A DNA stretch of 21,739 bases from the IMG/VR virus record IMGVR_UViG_3300005613_000460, positions 1 through 21,739 of that record; one strand, 5' to 3'. The DNA comes from a virus. Both the position numbers and the translations under genes were made by a program. The notes under the pieces are model-generated. The model had not been told where the DNA came from. It saw only the letters and a program-made list of their open reading frames with translations, and searched no databases. Positions within the stretch are counted from its first letter, which is position 1. Each line of letters starts with the position of its first letter. This document shows positions 4,221 to 12,278 of the stretch, piece by piece.

Positions 4221-5564
4221 TTATGTTATTCTTATTCTAACAGCACCTGCGTTATGGTATAGACCACCCAATTCTACTCCACCTGCTGCTGCCGCTGTAT
4301 CATCAGCGAAGTTTAATGAAGCATAATTAACAACATTTAATGCTGGTACATATACCATATCATCTGCGGTGGCTGTGTATCCTGATAAACCAATAATAGT
4401 AGTTCTTGTTGTTGCGCTAGTTACACAAGCATCACTACCTATAATCGTATTTAATACTCCATTTTGTATATTACTATTTTTACTATTTAATATAGTATTT
4501 GTATCACCAGTAAAACTAGTTCCAACTGGACTAGCATAAGTCCCTGACGCACTAATCCAGTTACTCGTTCCTCCGTAGATATTGTGGTGTCCTGAACCAC
4601 CTGTTGCGTATATTTTATTTCCTAAACCATTAAGAAAAGTACAATATCCGTTATTATTAAGACTAGATTTATTATTTTTACCACCAATAGATATAGTAGG
4701 TTTAGATGGGTTATTTGCTGATGTATTACTAAAACTAAATGAAGCAAAAGTATAAGCATCTTCTCCTGTAGTATTATTAGAACCAAATACAACACCACTT
4801 CTTGATGAACTAGCATTATTATCACTACCACCTAAAACTCCATTATAAGTAGCCGCTGAACTATTACCTGTTCCTCCAATTATAAAACCCTGAGAACCAG
4901 TATTACTCGCATTAAATCCTCCAATAACAACTGATTTATCACCCGTCATATCAGCAAAAGTTCCACCGAGAAAAACAGAACCTTCCTTTATGTTATTTCC
5001 GGTATTACTTCTTCCTCCTATCATAACACCACCACCAAATCCTGAGTTATTGCAAATATTACCATATCCACCAATCATTACATCACCCCAACCATTTTGT
5101 GTAAAGGTATTTAATCCACCTCCTCCTTGAAAAGCCCAAGAACCACTACCACCTAAAGTGTTGTCTTCACCACCAACAGATGAGTTAAAACCCGCTGTTG
5201 ATGTTATGGTATTACCTGTTCCACCAATAATAATTTGTCCGTCTCCTGCGGTGTCTGTAGTTAAGTAATTACTACTTCTAAAACTATCAGTTCCATTACT
5301 TGTTTTTAATTCACCACCACCACCTCCACCAGTAGAACCACTTAATACTATTGTCTGTCCGTCTGTAGATATGTCTATATTCGTACCACTAAAGGTTATA
5401 TTACCTGTTAAACTTTCTAATGTATTTACCCCAGTTCCGTCCTGTAAATCACTTAACTTAACTGAATAAGTAGTAGTATTACCACTATCTACTATCGCTA
5501 GTCTATCGTCAGCGGTTACGCCGGTTCTAAGGGGCAAATCAAATATTTTTTTATTACCAGCCAT
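4221..5564 (-). CDS. Tail fibre-like protein with beta-roll repeats
   Basis: A 447-residue, glycine/asparagine/serine/threonine-rich protein with many repeats of the form IGGxxN or LGGxxN (about residues 110-350). These are like the head repeats of trimeric YadA-type adhesins and phage fibres and suggest a trimeric beta-roll or beta-helix. A polyglycine stretch (about 75-85) separates an N-terminal attachment part from the repeats. The C-terminus (ELGGLYHNAGAVRIRIT) resembles ends seen on many phage tail fibres. It probably contacts the host surface. It follows the other fibre-like gene (5897-6718) and precedes the holin-like gene. Confidence 0.75.
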   Translation of the reverse strand: MAGNKKIFDLPLRTGVTADDRLAIVDSGNTTTYSVKLSDLQDGTGVNTLESLTGNITFSGTNIDISTDGQTIVLSGSTGGGGGGELKTSNGTDSFRSSNYLTTDTAGDGQIIIGGTGNTITSTAGFNSSVGGEDNTLGGSGSWAFQGGGGLNTFTQNGWGDVMIGGYGNICNNSGFGGGVMIGGRSNTGNNIKEGSVFLGGTFADMTGDKSVVIGGFNASNTGSQGFIIGGTGNSSAATYNGVLGGSDNNASSSRSGVVFGSNNTTGEDAYTFASFSFSNTSANNPSKPTISIGGKNNKSSLNNNGYCTFLNGLGNKIYATGGSGHHNIYGGTSNWISASGTYASPVGTSFTGDTNTILNSKNSNIQNGVLNTIIGSDACVTSATTRTTIIGLSGYTATADDMVYVPALNVVNYASLNFADDTAAAAGGVELGGLYHNAGAVRIRIT

Positions 5565-5568
5565 GATA

Positions 5569-5871
5569 TTATATTTCTGTTATTACAACTGAAAAACCTA
5601 AATCTTCTAGTTGTTCTTTTATTTTTACATTTGTAAAATTTAATACATCTACACCATCTACTTCTCTGTCGTAGGGTATATTATAATTTAATTGAAAAAC
5701 ATAATCTAAAGGTCTTAAACCATTAGTATACGAAGTATCGTCAGTCCATATCTGTAAATAAGTCATAACACTATTACTTTTATCATTAACCTTATAAAGT
5801 GTTCTTCCATAACAACCTTGTAATGTTATACCATTCTCCAAGTTAATATTACCTGTAATTTCTAAAGCCAT
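5569..5871 (-). CDS. Small protein of the fibre cluster, unknown function
   Basis: A 100-residue protein that begins MALEITGNINLENGITLQG and ends DLGFSVVITEI. It looks like a soluble beta-rich domain with no membrane segment. Its place between two fibre-like genes suggests a virion component such as a fibre connector or chaperone. I do not recognise a specific family beyond its being typical of this genomic position. Confidence 0.65.
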   Translation of the reverse strand: MALEITGNINLENGITLQGCYGRTLYKVNDKSNSVMTYLQIWTDDTSYTNGLRPLDYVFQLNYNIPYDREVDGVDVLNFTNVKIKEQLEDLGFSVVITEI

Positions 5872-5896
5872 TTTTTTATTTTTTATTTTATTTATT

Positions 5897-6718
5897 TTAA
5901 TTATATTCTAATGCGAAGCCGTCATTTGTTATCAACACCTCATCGTCATTTGTTATTAAATATGAAGTATTTGTATTTATTTTATAATAAATATCAGGGT
6001 TAAGAACTATACCCACACTTCCTAAACTATGTCCTATTCCTCTTTGTGCATTACCTGCAGTATAGTCTGGTATTTCATCAAAACCACTTGTAGATAAATA
6101 TAATGCTCCTGCAGTATGTCCTGTCTGTCCTGCTAAAGTTATTAAACCACTTATATATACACCATCAGTTAAACTATTTGTTCCTGCGGCAACACCTATC
6201 AATTTATCATAAGCATTACTTGAAGTAGGGTTATTAGCCCACTCTGTTCCGTCCCAATATACACCTTTACCTACCGCTGTAGTTATACCTGACCCGATGT
6301 ATAATTTATGGTTATCTGCAGATGTATTAGTAAAAGTAAAATCACCTGTTATTACATTCTCAGTAATATCAATACCTGTCCCTGCACTATAACTAATTAA
6401 CCCGTCAATCGCAGGCTGTCTACCACCCGCATCTTTTACAGCTACATTTTTTACTATACCCGTAGTATTAACACTAGTAAAATCCATAGTAGAACCATCT
6501 ACATCTATGGTGCTCCCCGTTATTCTAATATCAGTACCAGCTTCTATCTCAAAAGCGTCTCTAAATCGTATTTTAGTACCGCTTACATACATCGGCAACC
6601 TATTACCTAACCCATCTACCACTTGAACCAAATTAGATGGACTAGACCCCGTAAAATTGTCTACCCTCAATAACGACGGATAAGTACTTGATATTGTATT
6701 TCCTGATAATGTGCTCAT
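5897..6718 (-). CDS. Fibre- or appendage-like structural protein
   Basis: A 273-residue, beta-rich, Gly/Thr/Ser/Asn-rich protein. The N-terminal third has GTDIRITGSTIDVDGSTMDF, typical of fibre shafts. The central part (VYISGLITLAG, then GALYLSTSGFDEIPDY, about 185-220) resembles the carbohydrate-facing or trimerising domain found in many phage fibre proteins. The end repeats ITND (YLITNDDEVLITNDGF). Probably part of the adsorption apparatus. It follows the connector gene by 2 bases. Confidence 0.65.
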   Translation of the reverse strand: MSTLSGNTISSTYPSLLRVDNFTGSSPSNLVQVVDGLGNRLPMYVSGTKIRFRDAFEIEAGTDIRITGSTIDVDGSTMDFTSVNTTGIVKNVAVKDAGGRQPAIDGLISYSAGTGIDITENVITGDFTFTNTSADNHKLYIGSGITTAVGKGVYWDGTEWANNPTSSNAYDKLIGVAAGTNSLTDGVYISGLITLAGQTGHTAGALYLSTSGFDEIPDYTAGNAQRGIGHSLGSVGIVLNPDIYYKINTNTSYLITNDDEVLITNDGFALEYN

Positions 6719-6720
6719 TT

Positions 6721-7281
6721 TTATATTTTATTCGGGTCTGGGTTATTCGGGTACTCCGGACAAGTATTACATCTATTCGGTATTACTATACCTGAACTAT
6801 ATGCATTTTGCTTGTTCGGTGGCATTCCGTCTACACCATAATTTATATAATCTGGATATTGTTCTTCGTTATCCTTTAAATATTCTCTAGTTCGTTCTCT
6901 ATAAAATTCTGCAGTATTTAATATACTCCCCCTCAAATATTTTAATTCAGTTAAATCTGTATTTTGCGCTTCCTCTGCAGTCGGTGTTAATACAGCTTTA
7001 TTTTTAATTTTATAATTTAGTGAGGGCAACGCCAAATATACTGAATAATTTGCCAACATCGGTGCGATGTAGTTATTTAATAATATAACCTCTGGACCTG
7101 TAGTAGTTCCGTTTATTATACGGGTTTTTAAATTATTATAAAATTTAGTTCCCAATAATTCTTGAATATATATGTCCTGAGCCTGTATAACAAAAGGGGT
7201 TAATTCATCAGGTTCTACATTCGCATGAACTGATGTTAACCTTTTTAATCTATTCTCACTTATTAATAATGTATAACTCAT
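6721..7281 (-). CDS. Head-tail connector (adaptor) protein
   Basis: A 186-residue helical protein. ISENRLKRLTSVHANVEPDEL and FVIQAQDIYIQELLGTKFY are characteristic of adaptor-like proteins of Bacteroidota siphophages, which bind beneath the portal to join head and tail. The C-terminal tail (about 150-186) is proline/asparagine-rich with two cysteines (NRCNTCPEYPNNPD). Its ATG overlaps the portal stop as ATGA, which agrees with a portal partner. The family assignment is from recalled pattern rather than from a search. Confidence 0.7.
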   Translation of the reverse strand: MSYTLLISENRLKRLTSVHANVEPDELTPFVIQAQDIYIQELLGTKFYNNLKTRIINGTTTGPEVILLNNYIAPMLANYSVYLALPSLNYKIKNKAVLTPTAEEAQNTDLTELKYLRGSILNTAEFYRERTREYLKDNEEQYPDYINYGVDGMPPNKQNAYSSGIVIPNRCNTCPEYPNNPDPNKI

Positions 7282-8372
7282 AATTCACCCGTGATATTTT
7301 TATTAAAGTCAATCGTACTCGGTATTACCTGTATAGGTTCTTCAATTCCCATATAGTATAATATTTTTCCTAAACCCTTATTTATTTTTTTTTGTTTCGG
7401 TTCTATTGATGTACTTACAAAATGTGTATATGCAACCTCAATTTCATCTGCGTTATTTCCTAAACCCCCCTCATCTCTCACCCCTATCAACCTTCCTGAA
7501 GTAATGCGGTGCGCCGTCAAAATCCTTGAACTAATCCGTGTTTCTAATGTTGTATAATAATCATCGTTGGCTGAGGTTATCGCTTGAACCTGAGGGGCTA
7601 GTTCTGGACCTTCACTAAAACTTACAAATAATTTACCTGCGTTATCCTCACCTGTAAAGCTTTCTACTAAATCTCTGTATAATGTTCTTTGTTCGTCAGG
7701 TGTCGGTTCTCCATTCGGCATGTTTATAAAAATCCCCCCACTAAATCCATTAGATATTTGCGCGTTGTGATATTTAGATATTCTTGCATCCAACTGAATA
7801 TCGTTTAATGCACCAACATAACTCGGCAACGGATAAATCATATTACCTGGTGTATAGTCAAAACAATAATATATTTGTGATGCATTATCACCCTTATTGT
7901 CTGTACTATCATAACTTTTGTATCTAACTGGTTTATACTTTCTCGTATTACTCCAATTACTACTATAGTAATATTCCTCTACTTTGTCTTCCTCATTTAA
8001 TTTACCACTACGGACTTTATCAAAACATAAGTGGTATAATTCTACTACTTTATCACCCCCTCTGTTCCATATACAATTTACACTAAAACCCCCGTGTAAA
8101 ACATAGTCCATACTTACTTTTGCATATATTTCGTTTAATGTTTCACCCTGAGTATTAACTATAGTATCACCATAGTTTAAAATACCTTCACCCTTAACTG
8201 CATCATTTATACTATTTATCGCAGTTCCGTTCATCGCAGAACTATTAAATAATTCAATAATTTTATCAGGGTATAAATTATCTTTACCAAAACTTACCCA
8301 GTCTTTACCTCTTATCTCTAAAAACTCTGGCAAATCTAAAGCTTTAAAATTAAAAATCTTCATATTAGTCAT
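7278..8372 (-). CDS. Portal protein
   Basis: A 364-residue protein that would form the dodecameric ring through which DNA enters and leaves the head. The N-terminal part (VSFGKDNLYPDKIIELFNSS, then AINSINDAVKGEGI) matches the usual opening of portal proteins, and the long mid-section (YVLHGGFSVNCIWNRGG, then VVELYHLCFDKVR) also fits. The region ITSANDDYYTTLETRISSRILTAHRI is typical of the helical stem and crown. The stop overlaps the connector ATG. The first ATG (8372) overlaps the upstream gene by 8 bases; a second in-frame ATG lies at 8363. It is unusual that it lies downstream of the capsid and tail tube genes. Confidence 0.85.
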   Translation of the reverse strand: MTNMKIFNFKALDLPEFLEIRGKDWVSFGKDNLYPDKIIELFNSSAMNGTAINSINDAVKGEGILNYGDTIVNTQGETLNEIYAKVSMDYVLHGGFSVNCIWNRGGDKVVELYHLCFDKVRSGKLNEEDKVEEYYYSSNWSNTRKYKPVRYKSYDSTDNKGDNASQIYYCFDYTPGNMIYPLPSYVGALNDIQLDARISKYHNAQISNGFSGGIFINMPNGEPTPDEQRTLYRDLVESFTGEDNAGKLFVSFSEGPELAPQVQAITSANDDYYTTLETRISSRILTAHRITSGRLIGVRDEGGLGNNADEIEVAYTHFVSTSIEPKQKKINKGLGKILYYMGIEEPIQVIPSTIDFNKNITGEL

Positions 8373-8754
8373 TTATAAAATATACATATTGTTCGTTATC
8401 TTCGTTATTACTTATATAATTAACATCAGGGTTATCAGTATTAAAATTATTTAATACTTTACATAATACTCTTTGTATTTCATAACTCGTATCATTAATA
8501 TCTAAACCATATAAAATACAATCGTAATAGTCGTTTAATTCTATACTTTGTAAACTACTAATATCACTTGAATAAGTAAAACTATACCAACTATCACCCG
8601 TATCTACAGATGATAAATTTATAAAACCAAACTCATCGTTATTTATCTCTTTATTATTGTATCTGCTTACTAAACTCATTCTAAATGCATTATATTTCGG
8701 CTTAATACCATTAAAATACACTCTATTTGTCTGTTCTCGTAAATCTACTATCAT
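8365..8754 (-). CDS. Small virion-cluster protein, unknown function
   Basis: A 129-residue protein, mixed alpha/beta, with the distinctive ending SNNEDNEQYVYFIND. No membrane or catalytic motif is visible. It is the first gene after the internal terminator at 8770-8794 and overlaps the portal gene by 8 bases. A head or tail accessory role is inferred from position alone. Confidence 0.65.
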   Translation of the reverse strand: MIVDLREQTNRVYFNGIKPKYNAFRMSLVSRYNNKEINNDEFGFINLSSVDTGDSWYSFTYSSDISSLQSIELNDYYDCILYGLDINDTSYEIQRVLCKVLNNFNTDNPDVNYISNNEDNEQYVYFIND

Positions 8755-8769
8755 ATCTATAAATATAAA

Positions 8770-8794
8770 AAAAGGGGGCGTTGTGCCCCCTTTT
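8770..8794 (-). terminator. Strong intrinsic terminator inside the virion operon
   Basis: AAAAGGGGGC (8770-8779) and GCCCCCTTTT (8785-8794) form a perfect 10-base stem with a 5-base loop. On the minus strand it is followed by a T tract (TTTTTTTATATTT). It sits directly after the tail tube gene and before the portal group. Confidence 0.85.
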
Positions 8795-8816
8795 CTCTGT
8801 ATATAAAAAGTTAGTA

Positions 8817-9356
8817 TTATGAAAATACTACTTGAACTGCCGGCTGGCGACTATAACCCGTAAAAGTTATCGTCAAACCATTCCTATCACCAAAACTTGT
8901 CCCAGTATCACCTGTAGACGCAGTCACGATGGCTCCAGTTTCATTACCAACCATGAAGTAGTTTCCGTTGTTATCTTTAAAAACTACAACTAGTTTAGTA
9001 TTCTGTCCTAATACATTTAATGCATTTAATTTGTCTGCTTCTAATTTATTTACGACAATAGTTAAACTACTTTCATAAAAAGCAACTCCGTTAGCCTCAT
9101 CAAATGTTCCTGTTTCTGTAAAATTAGCTGCCTGTCTAGGCTGTTGGAACTCAAACATTGGAGATGTTGTTAATCCAGAGACTTCTACTACTGAAGTAGA
9201 GCCTGAACCAAAAGTAAATCCGCTGACTGAGTTATCCGCTAATCCTAACAAATCAATATCATATCCCGTAGTAGAACCGATGAAGACGCTAGCGACGCCA
9301 CCCAAATTATTTCTACAATCTAAAGATATTGATGTTAAAGTTCCGCAAGTACTCAT
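8817..9356 (-). CDS. Major tail tube protein
   Basis: A 179-residue beta-rich protein that would polymerise into the tail tube. The pattern ANFTETGTFDEANGVAFYESSLTI, then NKLEADKLNALNVLGQNTKLVVVFKDNNGNYFMVG, then TGTSFGDRNGLTITFTG is that of tail tube proteins in Bacteroidota siphophages. Two cysteines lie near the N-terminus (residues 4 and 14). It immediately follows the capsid gene and precedes a strong terminator, consistent with high expression of both. Confidence 0.75.
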   Translation of the reverse strand: MSTCGTLTSISLDCRNNLGGVASVFIGSTTGYDIDLLGLADNSVSGFTFGSGSTSVVEVSGLTTSPMFEFQQPRQAANFTETGTFDEANGVAFYESSLTIVVNKLEADKLNALNVLGQNTKLVVVFKDNNGNYFMVGNETGAIVTASTGDTGTSFGDRNGLTITFTGYSRQPAVQVVFS

Positions 9357-9388
9357 TTTATTTTATTTTTTTTAGTAGTTTATTTTTA

Positions 9389-10273
9389 TTATGTCATATA
9401 TACCCACAAATCAGGCTGACTTACAGCGACCCCTATCGCCCACTTCATAGATGTTCTTACATCGTCGTTGTCACGAGAGTACCAAATTCTAAACTGCTCA
9501 AAATCACTTGATAAGTCAGTTCCTAAGAATAATGTAGATGTACTACCTAAGAACTTTTCGCTGTTATCACACCCTAATGATGCAACCACTTTTACATTAG
9601 TACCGGGTATAAAGATTTCTCCACCTGGTGCGATATGATAGTAGTTCTCTTGTGTAATAGCCAACTGAAGTATTCTATACTGCTGAGGAGAACAAATTAA
9701 AATCAAATCGTCCATCATCGCCGCTGTATCAGGCAACGCTGCGTACATCGCTTGTGCAGTAGCAACTGCTCCACTCAATACCCATGTTGCAGTTGAACCT
9801 GTGTATAAAGTAGCTCCGTTAGCTGCAGTAATAATGTTTTCCAATCCATTATAAGAACCATCACCATTAATCAAAAAGTTTTCGTTATAGTTATTTAACT
9901 TTTTAACAAAATACTCCGCCATCAACTGCTCCACTGGTACGCTTTCATTACCTGCGTACGCACCTGCTGCTAACGACTGACTTAAGAATGTTTCTCTTAA
10001 TGTAGTAGGACAATACGACTGATTAACCTTAGCTGCTTTTAAGTTTAAATCCACTTGTGTTATGGTCGTATCACCTGAACTTGTATAACTACAAGAACCC
10101 CCATCTTGAACGAAAAAGTCCCCGTTCATAATCGGTATTTTATTTAATCCGGCTTTTAATCCTACTCTTACATTAAAGTAGTCAGCCAATGGTGTTTCTA
10201 ACACCGCCTTACTGATTAGCTCAAAACTATTCTGTTCTACATAACCGCTAATCGCTCCAATATCAAAACTCAT
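9389..10273 (-). CDS. Major capsid protein
   Basis: A 294-residue protein, the likely main shell subunit with an HK97-like fold. It lacks a long N-terminal delta domain, which is consistent with the separate scaffold gene just upstream (10283-10852). Features include a mixed alpha/beta middle (VEQLMAEYFVKKLNNYNENFLINGDG), a repeated DD/LILICSPQQYRILQ stretch, and a C-terminal end (ISDD-like acidic loop then VSQPDLWVYMT). The gene is spaced 9 bases from the scaffold stop. The gene context (protease, scaffold, capsid, tail tube) is the main support. Confidence 0.8.
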   Translation of the reverse strand: MSFDIGAISGYVEQNSFELISKAVLETPLADYFNVRVGLKAGLNKIPIMNGDFFVQDGGSCSYTSSGDTTITQVDLNLKAAKVNQSYCPTTLRETFLSQSLAAGAYAGNESVPVEQLMAEYFVKKLNNYNENFLINGDGSYNGLENIITAANGATLYTGSTATWVLSGAVATAQAMYAALPDTAAMMDDLILICSPQQYRILQLAITQENYYHIAPGGEIFIPGTNVKVVASLGCDNSEKFLGSTSTLFLGTDLSSDFEQFRIWYSRDNDDVRTSMKWAIGVAVSQPDLWVYMT

Positions 10274-10282
10274 TTTTTTATA

Positions 10283-10852
10283 TTATTTATTTAATTTATT
10301 TGCGCGTCTTAATTCAATTAATTTATTAACTCTACCAGTCATTAAATCTTGCTCACGGGTGGTATACTCATTTAAATTATTATATACCTTTGCTCCCGCA
10401 GGTTCATCTCTAAACGCATGAAATTCACCTTTTAATTTATTAACCTCTTTAGATAACTCATCAATTTTTTCTAAAGATGGTTTTAGTGCATTAACCAACT
10501 GATTAACGATATCGTCACTAAGTTCCGTTTCTACTTCTTCTTCTGCGACTACTTCGTCAATACTGGTTATTATGCCTTCAGCATCAACTGATAAAATAAA
10601 TCCGTCAGTAGTTTCGTGTTGACCTTCAGGTGCTGGTATTTTTTCACCTTCTTCTGTCACGACGACTAATTGTTTACCGACTTCAAAATCACCTTCAGTT
10701 TCTACTATAGTACCATCTAATAAGGTGGTACTTGCGAGTTTTACTTCTGTGGTTTCCACTAAAGCGTCCTCTGTAGTGTTTACTTCACTTAATTCCGCTT
10801 CGTTTAATCCCAACATAACTCTAATTTTTCCTAAAGCCTCTTGTGCTGTCAT
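10283..10852 (-). CDS. Capsid scaffold protein
   Basis: A 189-residue, strongly acidic protein. The centre has a beta segment (LLDGTIVETEGDFEVGKQLVVVTEEGEKIPAPEGQ in outline, residues about 44-80, then ETTDGFILSVDAEGIITSI) and the C-terminal half is a coiled coil (VNALKPSLEKIDELSKEV) ending in a basic tail (IELRRANKLNK). This is the typical form of scaffold proteins placed between protease and capsid genes. It would assemble the prohead interior and be removed by the protease encoded upstream. Confidence 0.8.
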   Translation of the reverse strand: MTAQEALGKIRVMLGLNEAELSEVNTTEDALVETTEVKLASTTLLDGTIVETEGDFEVGKQLVVVTEEGEKIPAPEGQHETTDGFILSVDAEGIITSIDEVVAEEEVETELSDDIVNQLVNALKPSLEKIDELSKEVNKLKGEFHAFRDEPAGAKVYNNLNEYTTREQDLMTGRVNKLIELRRANKLNK

Positions 10853-10902
10853 ATTTATTATGTTTATTTGTTTATTACTGATAAATATAGGTTATAAAAA
10901 AA

Positions 10903-11076
10903 TTAACCCTTTTCTTCTTTTTGTTTTTTATATTCACCAAATATTCTGTATAATGTATAAATAATAGAGACTAGTAATAATATAATTTTTAATATCTCTT
11001 GAATATTCATAAAACTTAATGTTATAGTACTAGCGTTTAATAGTAGTACTTTATCGTGTATAAATTGTTTAATCAT
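10903..11076 (-). CDS. 57-residue membrane protein between protease and scaffold
   Basis: A short gene in the 220-base gap between protease and scaffold. Its ATG (11074-11076) overlaps the protease TGA as ATGA. The product begins MIKQFIHDKVLLLNASTIT, has one hydrophobic helix at about 25-45 (LKIILLLVSIIYTLYRI) and ends in a charged tail (GEYKKQKEEKG). An internal ATG (11010) would give a 35-residue form. A membrane protein inside the head module is unexpected; holin-like or anti-holin-like function is possible but not shown. Confidence 0.6.
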   Translation of the reverse strand: MIKQFIHDKVLLLNASTITLSFMNIQEILKIILLLVSIIYTLYRIFGEYKKQKEEKG

Positions 11077-12278
11077 TTTACTTTATTTAAAATATCCTTG
11101 ATATCGTTTAATGTTTTTTCTGGGTCTACAGGCTTCATCTTAGTAATAAATCCACCCGCTAGACTGAACCCTTTTAATTCACCTGACTTAATTTTACTCC
11201 ATGTTTCATCATCATTAATTTTATAAGTGACAAACCAGGTACCAGGGGGCAACATATATCCATATTTATACGACTTATCGTGTTTCATACTTTCACTAAT
11301 CCAACTTTCTACTAATGTGTTATCAGTAGTAATATTCTCGTCGTGGTTAATATCAGTATTATTATTTTTATTTGTTTTAAAAAATTTCTCCGCCATTTTT
11401 CTTATTGTCTCCCTACTGAAAAAAATATAAAAAGGTTCACCCGATGCGGTTCTACGCAAAATCATTTTATTCGGTATCATAAGTGGTCCAGTAACCATTC
11501 GTTTTTCTTCGTTTAAACTAAAACTAAAACTATCTTTATAATTGACTGATGCATTATTCGGTACACTACCTAATGGGCCTGGCTGGTTTTTATTATTAGA
11601 TTTCATCGCGTTATCCTCACGGGTATTTTTCGCATCACTCGTGGCGATAATAACTTTATTACCTTGACTATTTTTAAAAATATTTAATTTTTGCCAGTAA
11701 TGGACGCATGAGGTTCCCCCCTTCCATGCCATTTTATCATAAGTACTTTGTCCTCTTTGTGCAAATTGACTATTAATACTATCCATTTTATCTAGTTCTT
11801 CCTGACTAAATATTTTACCCCTTTTTGCTAAGTTCATCATCGCCCTACAAAAATCCCTTTGTGCAGGTGGTCCAGAATATCTCCAATATACTTGCGCTGG
11901 CTCGTTTTTACTGATAACTAATCTTTTTAAAATATCTAATCCTACAATACTTTTTACTACATCACCAACTCCAAAACTAGTTTTTGTAAAATCTAAATAT
12001 ATGTCGTCCTGTTCTATATAATATCCGTTATTGTCGTCATTACAAAACTTAAGTATTTCTGTCTGTGCGTCATCACTCAATACTTCGTATTCGTGTTTAC
12101 ACTTTTTACCTTTACATTTTTTTAGTTCTAATTCTATATCTTCACTAAAATAGTGAAAATCTACATTTATCGCGGGGGCATCTACCAAACTCACGATATC
12201 TACACCTGTATCGTCAGTATCGTCGTTAAACAATTCGTCGTCAATATCTAACTCTACTATTTTTTCTATTTTTTCCAT
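11073..12278 (-). CDS. XkdF-like prohead protease with an N-terminal cysteine/histidine domain
   Basis: A 401-residue protein. The C-terminal part (about 255-385) matches the XkdF-like putative serine protease family (Peptidase_S78_2): TGPLMIPNKMILRR, YIFFSRETIRKMAEKF, the probable catalytic His312 in INHDEN, LVESWI, PPGTWFVTYKINDDETW, and the probable catalytic Ser372 in LKGFSLAGGF. It would mature the prohead by cutting scaffold and perhaps capsid. The N-terminal half (about 60-215) is a separate domain: KKCKGKKCKHEYE, RDFCRAMMNLAKRGKIFSQEEL and WKGGTSCVHYW. The last two resemble the C-terminal part of phage head-morphogenesis proteins. The ATG overlaps the tape-measure stop as TAATG. Confidence 0.8.
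   Translation of the reverse strand: MEKIEKIVELDIDDELFNDDTDDTGVDIVSLVDAPAINVDFHYFSEDIELELKKCKGKKCKHEYEVLSDDAQTEILKFCNDDNNGYYIEQDDIYLDFTKTSFGVGDVVKSIVGLDILKRLVISKNEPAQVYWRYSGPPAQRDFCRAMMNLAKRGKIFSQEELDKMDSINSQFAQRGQSTYDKMAWKGGTSCVHYWQKLNIFKNSQGNKVIIATSDAKNTREDNAMKSNNKNQPGPLGSVPNNASVNYKDSFSFSLNEEKRMVTGPLMIPNKMILRRTASGEPFYIFFSRETIRKMAEKFFKTNKNNNTDINHDENITTDNTLVESWISESMKHDKSYKYGYMLPPGTWFVTYKINDDETWSKIKSGELKGFSLAGGFITKMKPVDPEKTLNDIKDILNKVK

Noticed and set aside
4622-4831. 69-residue minus-strand open frame inside the fibre gene
   Set aside because: It is an alternative frame of the repeat-rich fibre gene, with a Leu/Val/Ile-rich composition expected from shifted repeats.
4221-5564. The repeats of the fibre gene as a CRISPR array or DNA satellite
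   Set aside because: The repetition is at protein level (IGGxxN-type), with irregular spacing and diverged codons, inside an intact open frame.
9329-11430. Plus-strand open frames 9329-9511, 10725-10964 and 11227-11430
   Set aside because: They are antisense to the tail tube/capsid, scaffold and protease genes, and look like AT-rich chance frames.
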